From Faecalibacterium gallinarum (lineage in GTDB: Bacteria > Bacillota > Clostridia > Oscillospirales > Ruminococcaceae): a stretch of DNA of 64,000 nt. Shown piece by piece: positions 1 through 7,873 of this stretch. The position numbers and the translations under genes were made by a program. Positions within the stretch are counted from its first letter, which is position 1. Each line of letters begins with the position of its first letter. The notes under the pieces are model-generated. The model ran no database searches. It was not told the origin of the DNA and worked only from the letters and a program-made list of their open reading frames with translations. The stretch covers positions 124,001-188,000 of the forward strand of contig NZ_BQKV01000027.1 of assembly GCF_022180365.1 (NCBI RefSeq), read 5' to 3'.

Positions 1-391
1 GGTTTTCGGGGAAGGTGGTGAACCGTACCCCGCCGCTCGGGTCGGTCAGGATCAGCTCCAGCTCCACCAGGGCGGAGACATTGTACTGGCTGATGAGATA
101 CCGCAGATTGTCCTGGTTTTTCCGCATATCCGAGAGAAAAAGCTCTTCGTGTTCCGGGGCGAGCAGGAAATCGCTGGTATTCGTATATACCTCATGGAAG
201 GTATTGGCGATGCCGTTGAGATGGTCGTCCCGTTGGGCGTTCAGGTTCATGGTATTGACCGCCGCAATGGCAAGGTAGAACAAGAGGCACCCCAAAAGGA
301 TGCTGCAAATCAAACGGCGCGAAGCATGCAGCTCCAGCTCCTGCTGAAAACGGCTCTTTTTATACATGCGTTCCACAGAGAGACCCTTCAT
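1..391 (-). CDS. Membrane-anchored protein, N-terminal part (runs off the left edge)
   Basis: The frame is open from an ATG at 391 to the window edge, giving 130 residues without a stop. It has a short basic N-terminus, one hydrophobic segment at about residues 27-46 (ICSILLGCLLFYLAIAAV), then a soluble part that would lie outside the cell. This is the usual start of a membrane sensor such as a histidine kinase or a GGDEF/EAL protein, but the output domain is outside the window, so no function is assigned. An in-frame GTG at 403 is a possible alternative start. A consensus promoter lies just upstream. Confidence 0.7.
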   Translation of the reverse strand, partial: MKGLSVERMYKKSRFQQELELHASRRLICSILLGCLLFYLAIAAVNTMNLNAQRDDHLNGIANTFHEVYTNTSDFLLAPEHEELFLSDMRKNQDNLRYLISQYNVSALVELELILTDPSGGVRFTTFPEN

Positions 392-441
392 ACGCCTGCT
401 CACCCTTTTCTGTTTTGACCCATGGGATTCCATTTGCTTCG

Positions 442-470
442 ATTATACTGTTTTGGCCGGCACGCGTCAA
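442..470 (-). promoter_or_regulatory. Promoter of the left-edge membrane gene
   Basis: On the minus strand TTGACG (470-465) and TATAAT (447-442) are separated by 17 bases, a near-perfect sigma-A promoter, about 50 bases before the gene start at 391. Confidence 0.75.
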
Positions 471-580
471 CTGGAGCAAAAACCCGATTTATTCGCCCAT
501 CATCCATTTTCGTGTGCCGGAAAACCAAACGAAGAGGTTTGCCGGCGGAGCTGGCAGCGCCAGGCAATGTGCTCCAAACG

Positions 581-623
581 AAAAAAGAGGGAACAGATGA
601 ACGAAAAGTCCATCTGTTCCCTC
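581..623 (-). terminator. Terminator of tRNA-Ser
   Basis: A 13-bp perfect inverted repeat (GAGGGAACAGATG at 587-599, its complement at 611-623) is followed on the minus strand by six U residues. It lies just behind the tRNA 3' end. Confidence 0.9.
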
Positions 624-627
624 GGTT

Positions 628-718
628 TGGCGGAGCAGCAGGGATTTGAACCCTGGCGCCGGTCACCCGGCCTACGAGATTTCGAGTCACGCCTCTTCGA
701 CCACTTGAGTACTGCTCC
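628..718 (-). tRNA. tRNA-Ser (anticodon CGA)
   Basis: The minus strand folds into a complete class II tRNA: acceptor GGAGCAG/CTGCTCC, U8-A9, D stem CTC/GAG, anticodon loop CTCGAAA (anticodon CGA, reads UCG), a long GC-rich variable arm, T arm CAGGG-TTCAAAT-CCCTG, discriminator G and an encoded CCA. The anticodon stem has one T-T mismatch. The long variable arm and the anticodon both fit serine. It has its own promoter and terminator. Confidence 0.95.
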
Positions 719-738
719 CTATGAAATTCAGCCTTTAT

Positions 739-767
739 ATTATAGCAAAAACCCGTTCTGCCGTCAA
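739..767 (-). promoter_or_regulatory. Promoter of tRNA-Ser, overlapping the arg terminator
   Basis: TTGACG (767-762), 17-base spacer, TATAAT (744-739) on the minus strand, 21 bases before the tRNA 5' end. The -35 box lies in the loop of the argF terminator hairpin and the spacer covers its 3' arm, so one sequence ends one transcript and starts the next. Confidence 0.85.
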
Positions 768-785
768 CCGGTCAGAACGGGTTTT
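747..785 (-). terminator. Terminator of the arginine cluster
   Basis: Inverted repeat ACCCGTTCTG (751-760) with CAGAACGGGT (773-782), flanked by A and T runs, giving a U-run on the minus strand 20 bases after the argF stop. The A-rich other side could make it work in both directions. Confidence 0.85.
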
Positions 786-807
786 CTTCGCTGATACGCG
801 CCGGGGG

Positions 808-1722
808 TTATTTGCCCGCCAGCAGAATGGCCAGAACGGCCTTCTGGACGTGGAGGCGGTTTTCGGCCTCGTCAAAAATCTCCTGGGCGTGGGCCTCAAA
901 CACCGCGTTCGAGATCTCCTCGCCCCGGTGGGCGGGCAGACAGTGGAGCACCATGCAGCCGGGCTTGGCGTTTTCCAACAAGCTGCCGGTGAGCTGGTAA
1001 CCCAAAAATTCCCGCATCCGGCGCTCGGCCTCGGCCTCATTGGCGACGTTGTTCCAGACAGCGGTCACCACCACATCGGCGTCCTTGACCCCGGCAGCGG
1101 GGTCCTCCAGCAGCTCAAAAGAGTCCCCATAGGGCCGGGCAAAGGCCAGCACATCCGCCGCCGGGCGGTAGGTCCGGGGGCAGACGCAGGTCACCTGCAT
1201 CCCGGCCATCAGGCCGCCGGCGATCAGGCTGTTGGCCATGTTGTTGCCGTCCCCCACAAAGCAGAGTTTGCGGCCCGCCAGGCTGCCGTACCGCTCCCGA
1301 ATGGTCATCAGGTCGGCCAGCACCTGGCAGGGGTGAGCGTAGTCGGTCAGGCCGTTGATCACCGGCACCCCGGCATACTCGGCCAGCTCTTCCAGATCCC
1401 GCTGGCGGTAGGTCCGCCAGACGATGCAGTCGTAGTACCGCCCCAGCACCCGGGCGGTGTCCTTGAGGGGCTCACCCCGGCCGGCCTGCAGTTCGGTGAC
1501 AGCGTTCATATAGCTGCCCAGGCCCCCCATCTGGTAGACGCCCACCTCAAAGCTGGTGCGGGTCCGGGTGGAGGTCTTGGAGAACATCAGGGCCACGCTC
1601 TTGCCCGCCAGCAGGGGCGGGGTGGACCCGGCCTTCTGGGCAGCTTTCAGCTGGTCGGCCACATCCAGGATGTGGTACAGCTCGGCGGGGGTGAGGTCGC
1701 TCATCTTCAGCAGGTGTTTCAT
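808..1722 (-). CDS. argF: Ornithine carbamoyltransferase
   Basis: Converts ornithine and carbamoyl phosphate to citrulline, in the cytoplasm. The 304-residue protein has the carbamoyl-phosphate loop S-x-R-T-R (KTSTRTRTSFE, about residues 50-60), the HPCQ motif near residue 130 and the ornithine-binding HCLPAHRGEE near 265-275; length and motif order are those of the ArgF/OTC family. It is the last gene of the cluster: its ATG overlaps the argD stop (ATGA), which implies coupled translation, and a strong terminator follows. Confidence 0.97.
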   Translation of the reverse strand: MKHLLKMSDLTPAELYHILDVADQLKAAQKAGSTPPLLAGKSVALMFSKTSTRTRTSFEVGVYQMGGLGSYMNAVTELQAGRGEPLKDTARVLGRYYDCIVWRTYRQRDLEELAEYAGVPVINGLTDYAHPCQVLADLMTIRERYGSLAGRKLCFVGDGNNMANSLIAGGLMAGMQVTCVCPRTYRPAADVLAFARPYGDSFELLEDPAAGVKDADVVVTAVWNNVANEAEAERRMREFLGYQLTGSLLENAKPGCMVLHCLPAHRGEEISNAVFEAHAQEIFDEAENRLHVQKAVLAILLAGK

Positions 1723-2933
1723 ACCTGGCTCCCTTCCGCCGGGGCGGCGGGCTCAAACCCGGCCAGCACCTCGCCCAGGATGGCCAGAGCGGCCTCCACG
1801 TGGTGGGCGGTGAGGATCAGGGGCGGCAGCAGCCGCAGGCGGGTCTTGGCCGTCAGGACCAGCAGGCCCTTCTCCCGGCAGGCGGCCAGCACATCGGCGG
1901 CGGCCACACCGGGCTCAAACTCGATGCCGATCATCAGGCCCAGGCCCGAGACGCTCTTGACATGGGGCAGCTTTTCCAGCCCGGCCCGCAGCTGGGCGGC
2001 CCGGTCGTTGATGTTGGCCATAAAGGAGGCGGATTCCAGCCGGTCCAGCACCGCGTTGGCGCCGGCGCAGGCGATGGGGTTGCCGCCGAAGGTGGAGCCG
2101 TGGGTGCCGGGGCCCATACCACCGGCCACTTTGCTGTTCAGCAGCACCGCGCCGATGGGCAGGCCGCCGCCCAGGCCCTTGGCCAGGGTAACAATGTCGG
2201 GATGGAGGTTATACCGCTCGCAGCACAGGAAGGTGCCGGTGCGGCCCACGCCGGTCTGGACCTCGTCCACAATCAGGACAAGATCCCGCTCGTCGCAGAG
2301 TTTCCGCACCGCCCGAACGTACTCGGGGTCCAGGGCCACGACACCGCCCTCGCCCTGAACCAGTTCCAGCATGATGGCGCAGGTGTGGCGGTCCACCAGA
2401 TCCTTGAGGCTTTCCATGTCCCCGGCGACGGCGTAGACAAAGCCCTCGTTGAAGGGTCCGAAATAGTTGTGGAACACCCCCTGGCCGGTGGCGGTCAGGG
2501 TGGCGATGGTCCGGCCGTGGAAGCTGTTCACCAGGGTGATGACGGTCTCCCGACCTTTGCCGTAGTGGTCGAAGCTGTATTTCCGGGCGGCCTTGATGGC
2601 GCCCTCGTTGGCCTCGGCGCCGGAGTTTGCGAAAAAGACCTTGTCCATGCCGGTGCGCTTGCACAGCCGCTTGGCCAGCTTGGAGCAGGGGCCGGTATAG
2701 TAAAGGTTGGAGGTGTGCTGGAGCTTATGGGCCTGGTCGGCCACCGCCTCGGCCCAGCGCAGATCGCAGTAGCCCAGGCTGTTCACCCCGATGCCGCTGG
2801 TGAAGTCCAGATATTTCTGGCCCTCGGGGCCCTCGGCGTACATGCCGGCGCCTTTTTCAATGACGATGGGGTTGCGGTTATAGGTATGCAGGACATAGTC
2901 GTTGTCCCGGCGGATGACTTTTTCCGAATCCAT
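1719..2933 (-). CDS. argD: Acetylornithine aminotransferase
   Basis: PLP-dependent class III aminotransferase of 404 residues that makes N-acetylornithine from N-acetylglutamate semialdehyde and glutamate. Visible family marks are the N-terminal FTSGIGVNSLGY segment, the SGAEANE motif, the FHGRT motif, the LIVDEVQTGVGRTG cofactor-binding strand and the lysine in TLAKGLGGGLPIGA that should bind PLP. The start is supported by GGAAGGG ahead of the ATG. It sits between argB and argF, which fixes the assignment against other class III enzymes. Confidence 0.96.
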   Translation of the reverse strand: MDSEKVIRRDNDYVLHTYNRNPIVIEKGAGMYAEGPEGQKYLDFTSGIGVNSLGYCDLRWAEAVADQAHKLQHTSNLYYTGPCSKLAKRLCKRTGMDKVFFANSGAEANEGAIKAARKYSFDHYGKGRETVITLVNSFHGRTIATLTATGQGVFHNYFGPFNEGFVYAVAGDMESLKDLVDRHTCAIMLELVQGEGGVVALDPEYVRAVRKLCDERDLVLIVDEVQTGVGRTGTFLCCERYNLHPDIVTLAKGLGGGLPIGAVLLNSKVAGGMGPGTHGSTFGGNPIACAGANAVLDRLESASFMANINDRAAQLRAGLEKLPHVKSVSGLGLMIGIEFEPGVAAADVLAACREKGLLVLTAKTRLRLLPPLILTAHHVEAALAILGEVLAGFEPAAPAEGSQV

Positions 2934-2998
2934 GGTCTGATCCCTTCCTTATCTGATTTTTGTCTCTATTATATACGAAGATGAGGGGGATGAAAAGC

Positions 2999-3853
2999 TC
3001 ATTCCCGGTGGCTGCGGCGGTAGAACAGGGTGCCGGAGCCCCGGTCGGAGAAGGTTTCCAGAAGAATCGAATGGGGGACCCGGCCGTCGATGATGACCGC
3101 CTCGTGAACGCCCTGGTAGATGGCGTCGGCCATGCCGCCGATCTTGGGGATCATGCCGCCAGCGATGACGCCCGCGGCCTTGTAGCCCTCGATCTCGCTG
3201 ACCTCCACCTCGGGGATGAGGGTGCTCTCGTCGTCCTTGTCTCGGAGCAGGCCGGCGATATCGGTCATGGAGACCAGCTTCTCAGCCTTGAGGGCAATGG
3301 CGATCTTTGCGGCGGCGGTGTCGGCGTTGACGTTATAGGCCCGGCCCAGATCGTCCATGCCCACGGTGGCGATGACGGGGATATACCCGCCATCCAGCAG
3401 GCTGGAAATCAGGGTGGTGTCCACCCGGGTGATCTCACCCACATGGCCCAGCTGAGCGTCCAGCTCGCTGCACCGGAGCATCTGGCCGTCCATGCCGCAC
3501 AGGCCCACGCCCCGGCCCCGGAGCTTGGCCACCAGGTCCTTGTTGACCTTACCGGCCAGGACCTGCTGGACGATCTCCATGGTGGCGTCGTCGGTGACCC
3601 GCAGGCCGCCCACAAAATGGCTCTCGACCCCCACTTTCTTGAGCATCTCATTGATGGCGGGGCCGCCGCCGTGGACCAGCACCACCCGAACGCCCAGCAG
3701 GGTCAGGGTGACGAGGTCGTTCATGACGGCGTTTTTCAGCGTCTCATTGATCATGGCGTTGCCGCCGTATTTGATGACCATGGTTTTGCCGTGGTATTTC
3801 TGGATGTAGGGGGTCGCCTCCGAGAAAAGGAGGGCCATTTGTTCATTTTTCAT
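2999..3853 (-). CDS. argB: Acetylglutamate kinase
   Basis: Phosphorylates N-acetylglutamate, the second committed step of arginine synthesis and in many bacteria the point of arginine feedback. The 284-residue protein starts MKNEQMALLF and has the amino acid kinase fold: IKYGGNAM near the N-terminus, the LVHGGGP nucleotide loop, the N-acetylglutamate site around GLRVTDD, and YNVNADTAA near the C-terminal half. An in-frame opening continues upstream to 3934, but the ATG at 3853 has AGAAGG at good spacing and matches the family N-terminus. Gap to argD: 65 bases. Confidence 0.96.
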   Translation of the reverse strand: MKNEQMALLFSEATPYIQKYHGKTMVIKYGGNAMINETLKNAVMNDLVTLTLLGVRVVLVHGGGPAINEMLKKVGVESHFVGGLRVTDDATMEIVQQVLAGKVNKDLVAKLRGRGVGLCGMDGQMLRCSELDAQLGHVGEITRVDTTLISSLLDGGYIPVIATVGMDDLGRAYNVNADTAAAKIAIALKAEKLVSMTDIAGLLRDKDDESTLIPEVEVSEIEGYKAAGVIAGGMIPKIGGMADAIYQGVHEAVIIDGRVPHSILLETFSDRGSGTLFYRRSHRE

Positions 3854-3906
3854 AGGATTCCTTCTCACATTTACAGGTGGTGAACAGTCGGTTAAAGGGA
3901 GACGAT

Positions 3907-3944
3907 TTGCCGCTTTTTGAAAAAAGCGGCGCAAAAATTTTTCA
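3907..3944 (+). repeat. Palindromic intergenic repeat, copy A (diverged)
   Basis: TTGCCGCTTTTTGAAAAAAG followed by CGGCGCAAAAA is a slightly shortened copy of the palindrome found intact at 7576-7599. It lies between argB and argJ, ending 4 bases from the argJ stop. Confidence 0.75.
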
Positions 3945-3948
3945 ATGA

Positions 3949-5175
3949 TCAGGTCCGGTAATCCCCGTTGATCTTGACATAGTCGTAGGTCAGGTCACAG
4001 CCCCAGGCTTTGGCGCTGGCCTCGCCCAGGCCCATGTCCACCTTAACGAGGATATCGTGCTCGGCCAGAACCTTGGCGGCCTCCTCCTCGCTGTAAGGAT
4101 GATAGGCGGCGTTCTCGCAGACGTAGACCTCGCCCGCCGCGCTGGACAGCCAGACACAGACCTTGTCGATGGAGAAATCACCGGGGGTGTAGCCGATGGC
4201 GCAGAGAATCCGGCCCCAGTTGGCATCCCGGCCAAAGACCGCCGCCTTGAACAGGTTGGAGCAGACCACGCTGCGGGAGACGGCCCGGGCGGTTTTCAGG
4301 TCGGGCGCACCGGTGACCTCACAGGTGATCAGGTGGGTGGCGCCCTCGCCGTCACCCGCGTGGGCGGCGCACATCTTCTCGGCGATGGCGGTCAGGGCCG
4401 CCACAAAAGCGTCGTAGTCCGGCCCCTCAGCCTCAATCACCGGGTTGCCCGCAAGGCCGGAGGCCAGGATCAGCAGGGTGTCGTTGGTGGAGGTGTCCAG
4501 GTCCACGCTCATCTGATTGTAGGTGCCGGGCACCACCTGCCGCAGGGCCTTCTGGAGCATGGCCGGGCTCACCGCCGCATCGGTGGTATAGAAAGCCAGC
4601 ATGGTGGCCATGTTGGGGGCGATCATGCCGCTGCCCTTGCCGATGGCGCCCAGGGTGCAGGTCTTGCCCCCCAGCTGGAACTGGACGGCGTACTCCTTCT
4701 GGTGGGTGTCGGTGGTCATGATGGCGGTGGCTGCGTCCCAGCTGCCCGCCGGGGTGGCGGCCAGCTTTTCGGCCGCCGCCGGGATGCCCGCCGCAAAGGG
4801 GTCGATCACCATGGGCTGACCAATAACGCCGGTGGAGGCGGGGAGGACGTCCTCGGGGGAGACGCCCAGCGCCTGGCCCACCAGCTGGCAGCACTCTTCT
4901 GCCAGAGCCACGCCGTTGGCGGCGCAGGTGTTGGCATTGCCGCTGTTGACCAGAATGGCCTGGGCATAGCCGTCGGTCAGGTGGGCCCGGTCCACTTTAA
5001 TAGGGGCGCCGCAGACCTTGTTGGTGGTGAACACACCCGCCGCCGCGCACCGCACGTCGGCTTTGATCAGGGCCAGGTCGAGTTTGCTGTGATTCTTGCG
5101 GATGCCGCAGTGGACGCCGGCTGCCGCAAAGCCTTTGGGCGCGCAGATGCCGCCCGCGATAAAGTTATATTCCAT
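3949..5175 (-). CDS. argJ: Bifunctional-type glutamate/ornithine N-acetyltransferase
   Basis: Transfers the acetyl group from N-acetylornithine back to glutamate, closing the acetyl cycle. The 408-residue protein has the autoprocessing site GSGMIAPNMATML at about residues 182-194; family members cut themselves before the Thr, which becomes the N-terminal nucleophile of the beta chain. The beta chain contains the CIGYT-like segment GRILCAIGYTPGDF. AGAAGGAT precedes the ATG. With argJ present and no argA or argE seen, the pathway here is the cyclic type; whether the enzyme also uses acetyl-CoA cannot be told from sequence. Confidence 0.96.
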   Translation of the reverse strand: MEYNFIAGGICAPKGFAAAGVHCGIRKNHSKLDLALIKADVRCAAAGVFTTNKVCGAPIKVDRAHLTDGYAQAILVNSGNANTCAANGVALAEECCQLVGQALGVSPEDVLPASTGVIGQPMVIDPFAAGIPAAAEKLAATPAGSWDAATAIMTTDTHQKEYAVQFQLGGKTCTLGAIGKGSGMIAPNMATMLAFYTTDAAVSPAMLQKALRQVVPGTYNQMSVDLDTSTNDTLLILASGLAGNPVIEAEGPDYDAFVAALTAIAEKMCAAHAGDGEGATHLITCEVTGAPDLKTARAVSRSVVCSNLFKAAVFGRDANWGRILCAIGYTPGDFSIDKVCVWLSSAAGEVYVCENAAYHPYSEEEAAKVLAEHDILVKVDMGLGEASAKAWGCDLTYDYVKINGDYRT

Positions 5176-5197
5176 CTTGCATCCTTCTTTTGTTGGT

Positions 5198-6136
5198 TTA
5201 TTCCAGGCCCGCAGTTTCCTCGAGGCCCAGCAGAATATTCATGCACTGGACCGCCGCTCCCGAGGAGCCTTTGCCCAGGTTGTCGAAAAGGGAGATCAGC
5301 AGCATCTGGGTGCCGTCCGGGCTGGCGGTGCAGTAGAGCTCCATCCGGTCGGTACCCTGCAATTCGTTGCCCGAGATCATCCCGTCGGCAGGCACTTCGC
5401 CCAGGGGGTGGACGGTGATCTGGCCCTCCCCGGCGTAATAGGCCGCCAGGCCTTCGGCGATCTGGGCGGGGGTCACCCCGTTCAAAAGCTCCATCCGCAG
5501 GGGGACAGTGACCTCCATGCCGGAGTAGTAGTCATCCACAATGGGGCAGAAGATGGGGGGCGCGGTCAGGCCGCTGACCACCTGCATCTCGGGCAGGTGT
5601 TTGTGGTGGAGGTTGAGGCCATAGGCCCGGGGGGCGTCGTAGGTGCGGGGCCGGTCTTCGGCCTCATATTCCCCGATCATCTTCTTGCCGCCGCCGGAAT
5701 AGCCGGTCAGGCTGTGGCAGGTGAAAGGGTAGTCCGCCGGGACCAGCCCCAGCTCCACCAGGGGCCGGGCCAGGCTGATAAATCCAGAGGCGTGGCAGCC
5801 CGGCACCGCCACCCGGTTGGCGGTTTTGATCTTTTCCCGCTGGCCCCGCAGCTCGGGGAATCCGTAGACCCAGCCCGGCGCGGTGCGGAAAGCGGTGGAG
5901 GTGTCGAGGATCTTAACCTTCTCGTCCACCAGGGGAATCACCTCCCGGGAAGCCGCATCCGGCAGGCAGAGGAAAGCGAGGTCGGCCGAGTTGATGACCT
6001 TGGCCCGCTCGTTGACGTCCTTGCGGCCCTCGGCCGAGATGCTCAGCAGCTCGATCTCGGGGCGGGCGGCCAGCCGGTCGGCGATCCGCAGGCCGGTGGT
6101 GCCGGAAGAGCCGTCAATAAAAACTTTAATGCTCAT
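5198..6136 (-). CDS. argC: N-acetyl-gamma-glutamyl-phosphate reductase (short type)
   Basis: NADPH-dependent reduction of acetylglutamyl phosphate to the semialdehyde. At 312 residues it is the short form of the enzyme (often called type 2) rather than the roughly 345-residue form. The N-terminal GSSGTTGLR loop binds the cofactor and the catalytic cysteine is in VPGCHASGF. The ATG at 6136 overlaps the argH stop (ATGA); six in-frame codons lie upstream, but they are inside argH and lack a ribosome site. Confidence 0.94.
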   Translation of the reverse strand: MSIKVFIDGSSGTTGLRIADRLAARPEIELLSISAEGRKDVNERAKVINSADLAFLCLPDAASREVIPLVDEKVKILDTSTAFRTAPGWVYGFPELRGQREKIKTANRVAVPGCHASGFISLARPLVELGLVPADYPFTCHSLTGYSGGGKKMIGEYEAEDRPRTYDAPRAYGLNLHHKHLPEMQVVSGLTAPPIFCPIVDDYYSGMEVTVPLRMELLNGVTPAQIAEGLAAYYAGEGQITVHPLGEVPADGMISGNELQGTDRMELYCTASPDGTQMLLISLFDNLGKGSSGAAVQCMNILLGLEETAGLE

Positions 6137-7533
6137 CCCTGTGCCTCCTCCCAATCGGCCAGCTTTGCCTCGGCCAGCTCGATCTGGCTGCAGACGCTGG
6201 CGGCGGTGGGGCCGCCGTAGCTGGTGCGGCCCTCGCAGCAGTTGACCAGGTCAATGGCCTGGAAAATGTCCTCCTCGAAGAGGTCGCTGTAACCCTTCAG
6301 CTGGTCGAGGGTCAGCTCTTCCAGGACCTTGTCCTTGGCGATGCAGTCCGACACCATGCAGCCGGTGAGCTTGTAGGCATCCCGGAAGGGCATCCCCTTC
6401 TTGGTCAGGTAGTCGGCGCAGTCGGTGGCGTTGATGAACCCTTTGGCGGCGGCCCGGCGCATGTTGGCGGGCAGGGTGCGCATGGTGTCCAGCATGGGGG
6501 TGATGGTCTTGAGGCAGAGCTCCAGGGTATCCACCGCGTCGAAGATGGCCTCTTTGTCCTCCTGCATATCCTTGTTGTAGGCCAGGGGGATGCCCTTCAT
6601 CATGACCAGAAGGGTGTTCAGGTCGCCGTAGACCCGGCCGGTCTTGCCCCGGATCAGCTCGGTGACGTCGGGGTTTTTCTTCTGGGGCATGATGGAGGAG
6701 CCGGTGGTGAAGGCGTCGTCCAGCTCGATGAACTTGAACTCCCAGCTGCACCAGAGGATGATCTCCTCCGACAGGCGGGACAGATGCATCATGCAGGTGG
6801 CGATGGCCGCGGCCAGCTCGATGCAGAAATCACGGTCGGACACGCCGTCCAGACTGTTGGGGCAGGGGGCGGCGAAGCCCAGTTTTTCGGCGGTGAACTG
6901 CCGGTCCAGGGGGTAGGTGGTGCCGGCCAGAGCGCCCGAGCCCAGGGGGCACTGGGCGTCCATCCGGCGGGTGGCGTCGGCGAACCGCTCCAGATCCCGC
7001 AGCAGCATCCAGACATAGGCCATCAGGGCGTGGCCAAAGGTGATGGGCTGGGCCCGCTGCAAATGGGTGTAGCCGGGCATCACCGAGGCGGTGTTTTCAC
7101 CGGCCTTCTTGCACAGCACCCGGACCAGATCGGCGATCAATCCTTGCAGGGTGTGGCTGTAATCCCGCAGGGTCAGCCGGATATCCAGGGCCACCTGGTC
7201 GTTGCGGCTGCGGCCGGTGTGGAGACGCTTGCCCGCGTCCCCGATCCGGGCGGTAAGGGTCTGTTCCACAAAGGTGTGGACGTCCTCGGCGGCGGGGTCG
7301 ATCTCCAGGGCGCCGCTGGCCAGATCGTCGGCGATGGAAGCCAGTCCGCTCAGAATCGCCTCGCAGTCCTGCTCCGAGATAATGCCCTGACGGGCCAGCA
7401 TGGCGGCGTGGACACCGCTGCCCTTCATGTCCTGGGCAATCATCCGCTGGTCGAACCGGATGGAGGAGTTAAAATCGTTTACACGGGAGTCAACCGCCTT
7501 GGAAAAGCGGCCTTTCCAGAGTTGTTCTGCCAT
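6133..7533 (-). CDS. argH: Argininosuccinate lyase
   Basis: Splits argininosuccinate into arginine and fumarate. The 466-residue protein has the superfamily signature SSIMPQKKNPD near residue 280, which carries the catalytic serine loop, and the RSRNDQVA segment near 112. Order in this cluster is argG, then a 340-base gap, then argH-argC-argJ-argB-argD-argF. AAAGGA precedes the ATG. Confidence 0.97.
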   Translation of the reverse strand: MAEQLWKGRFSKAVDSRVNDFNSSIRFDQRMIAQDMKGSGVHAAMLARQGIISEQDCEAILSGLASIADDLASGALEIDPAAEDVHTFVEQTLTARIGDAGKRLHTGRSRNDQVALDIRLTLRDYSHTLQGLIADLVRVLCKKAGENTASVMPGYTHLQRAQPITFGHALMAYVWMLLRDLERFADATRRMDAQCPLGSGALAGTTYPLDRQFTAEKLGFAAPCPNSLDGVSDRDFCIELAAAIATCMMHLSRLSEEIILWCSWEFKFIELDDAFTTGSSIMPQKKNPDVTELIRGKTGRVYGDLNTLLVMMKGIPLAYNKDMQEDKEAIFDAVDTLELCLKTITPMLDTMRTLPANMRRAAAKGFINATDCADYLTKKGMPFRDAYKLTGCMVSDCIAKDKVLEELTLDQLKGYSDLFEEDIFQAIDLVNCCEGRTSYGGPTAASVCSQIELAEAKLADWEEAQG

Positions 7534-7574
7534 GAGGAGAATCCTTTCTCTTGGTTGGATGGTAAAGGACGGGC

Positions 7575-7640
7575 TGCCGCTTTTTCGAGAAAAAGCGGCG
7601 CAAAAAGCGTTTCAGACCAAACCCGCATCCCGCGGTTTCA
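7575..7640 (+). repeat. Palindromic intergenic repeat, copy B (long form)
   Basis: Perfect palindrome GCCGCTTTTTCGAGAAAAAG-CGGC (7576-7599), then GCAAAAAGCGTTTCAGACC and a second small hairpin (ACCCGCATCCCGCGGTTT). The whole 65-base unit matches the reverse complement of copy E at 51700-51763. It lies in the argG-argH gap. Confidence 0.85.
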
Positions 7641-7764
7641 AACCATCAAAACGCTCACCTGCCGGGGGGCGACAGGAGCCGCCCCGGGAGAAACGAGCCT
7701 TCGAATCAGAAGATGGTACGGGAGCCGCTGTCAGCGGTCCTCTTTGATTGAAAAAACGGCAAAG

Positions 7765-7792
7765 CCGCCGCAGGAGGGTGTTCCTGCGGCGG
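7765..7792 (-). terminator. GC hairpin behind argG, possible terminator
   Basis: CCGCCGCAGGA (7765-7775) pairs with TCCTGCGGCGG (7782-7792). On the minus strand the hairpin is followed by CTTTGCCGTTTTTTC, so the U-run is displaced by eight bases. It may end or weaken the argG transcript. The rest of the 340-base argG-argH gap holds repeat copy B; no clear second promoter or ARG box was seen there. Confidence 0.5.
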
Positions 7793-7873
7793 TGCCGCCG
7801 GCAGCCGTGCCGGTGGGGTATCAAAATCTCTGCGCGAAAAGTGTAAGAAAACGGCAGAGCGGGGATAACGGTC

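Noticed and set aside
525-560. GGCAAACC on the minus strand as a third c-di-GMP riboswitch
   Set aside because: No GAAA-capped stem and no ACGCAAAG segment follow; the region lies between a tRNA terminator and a promoter.
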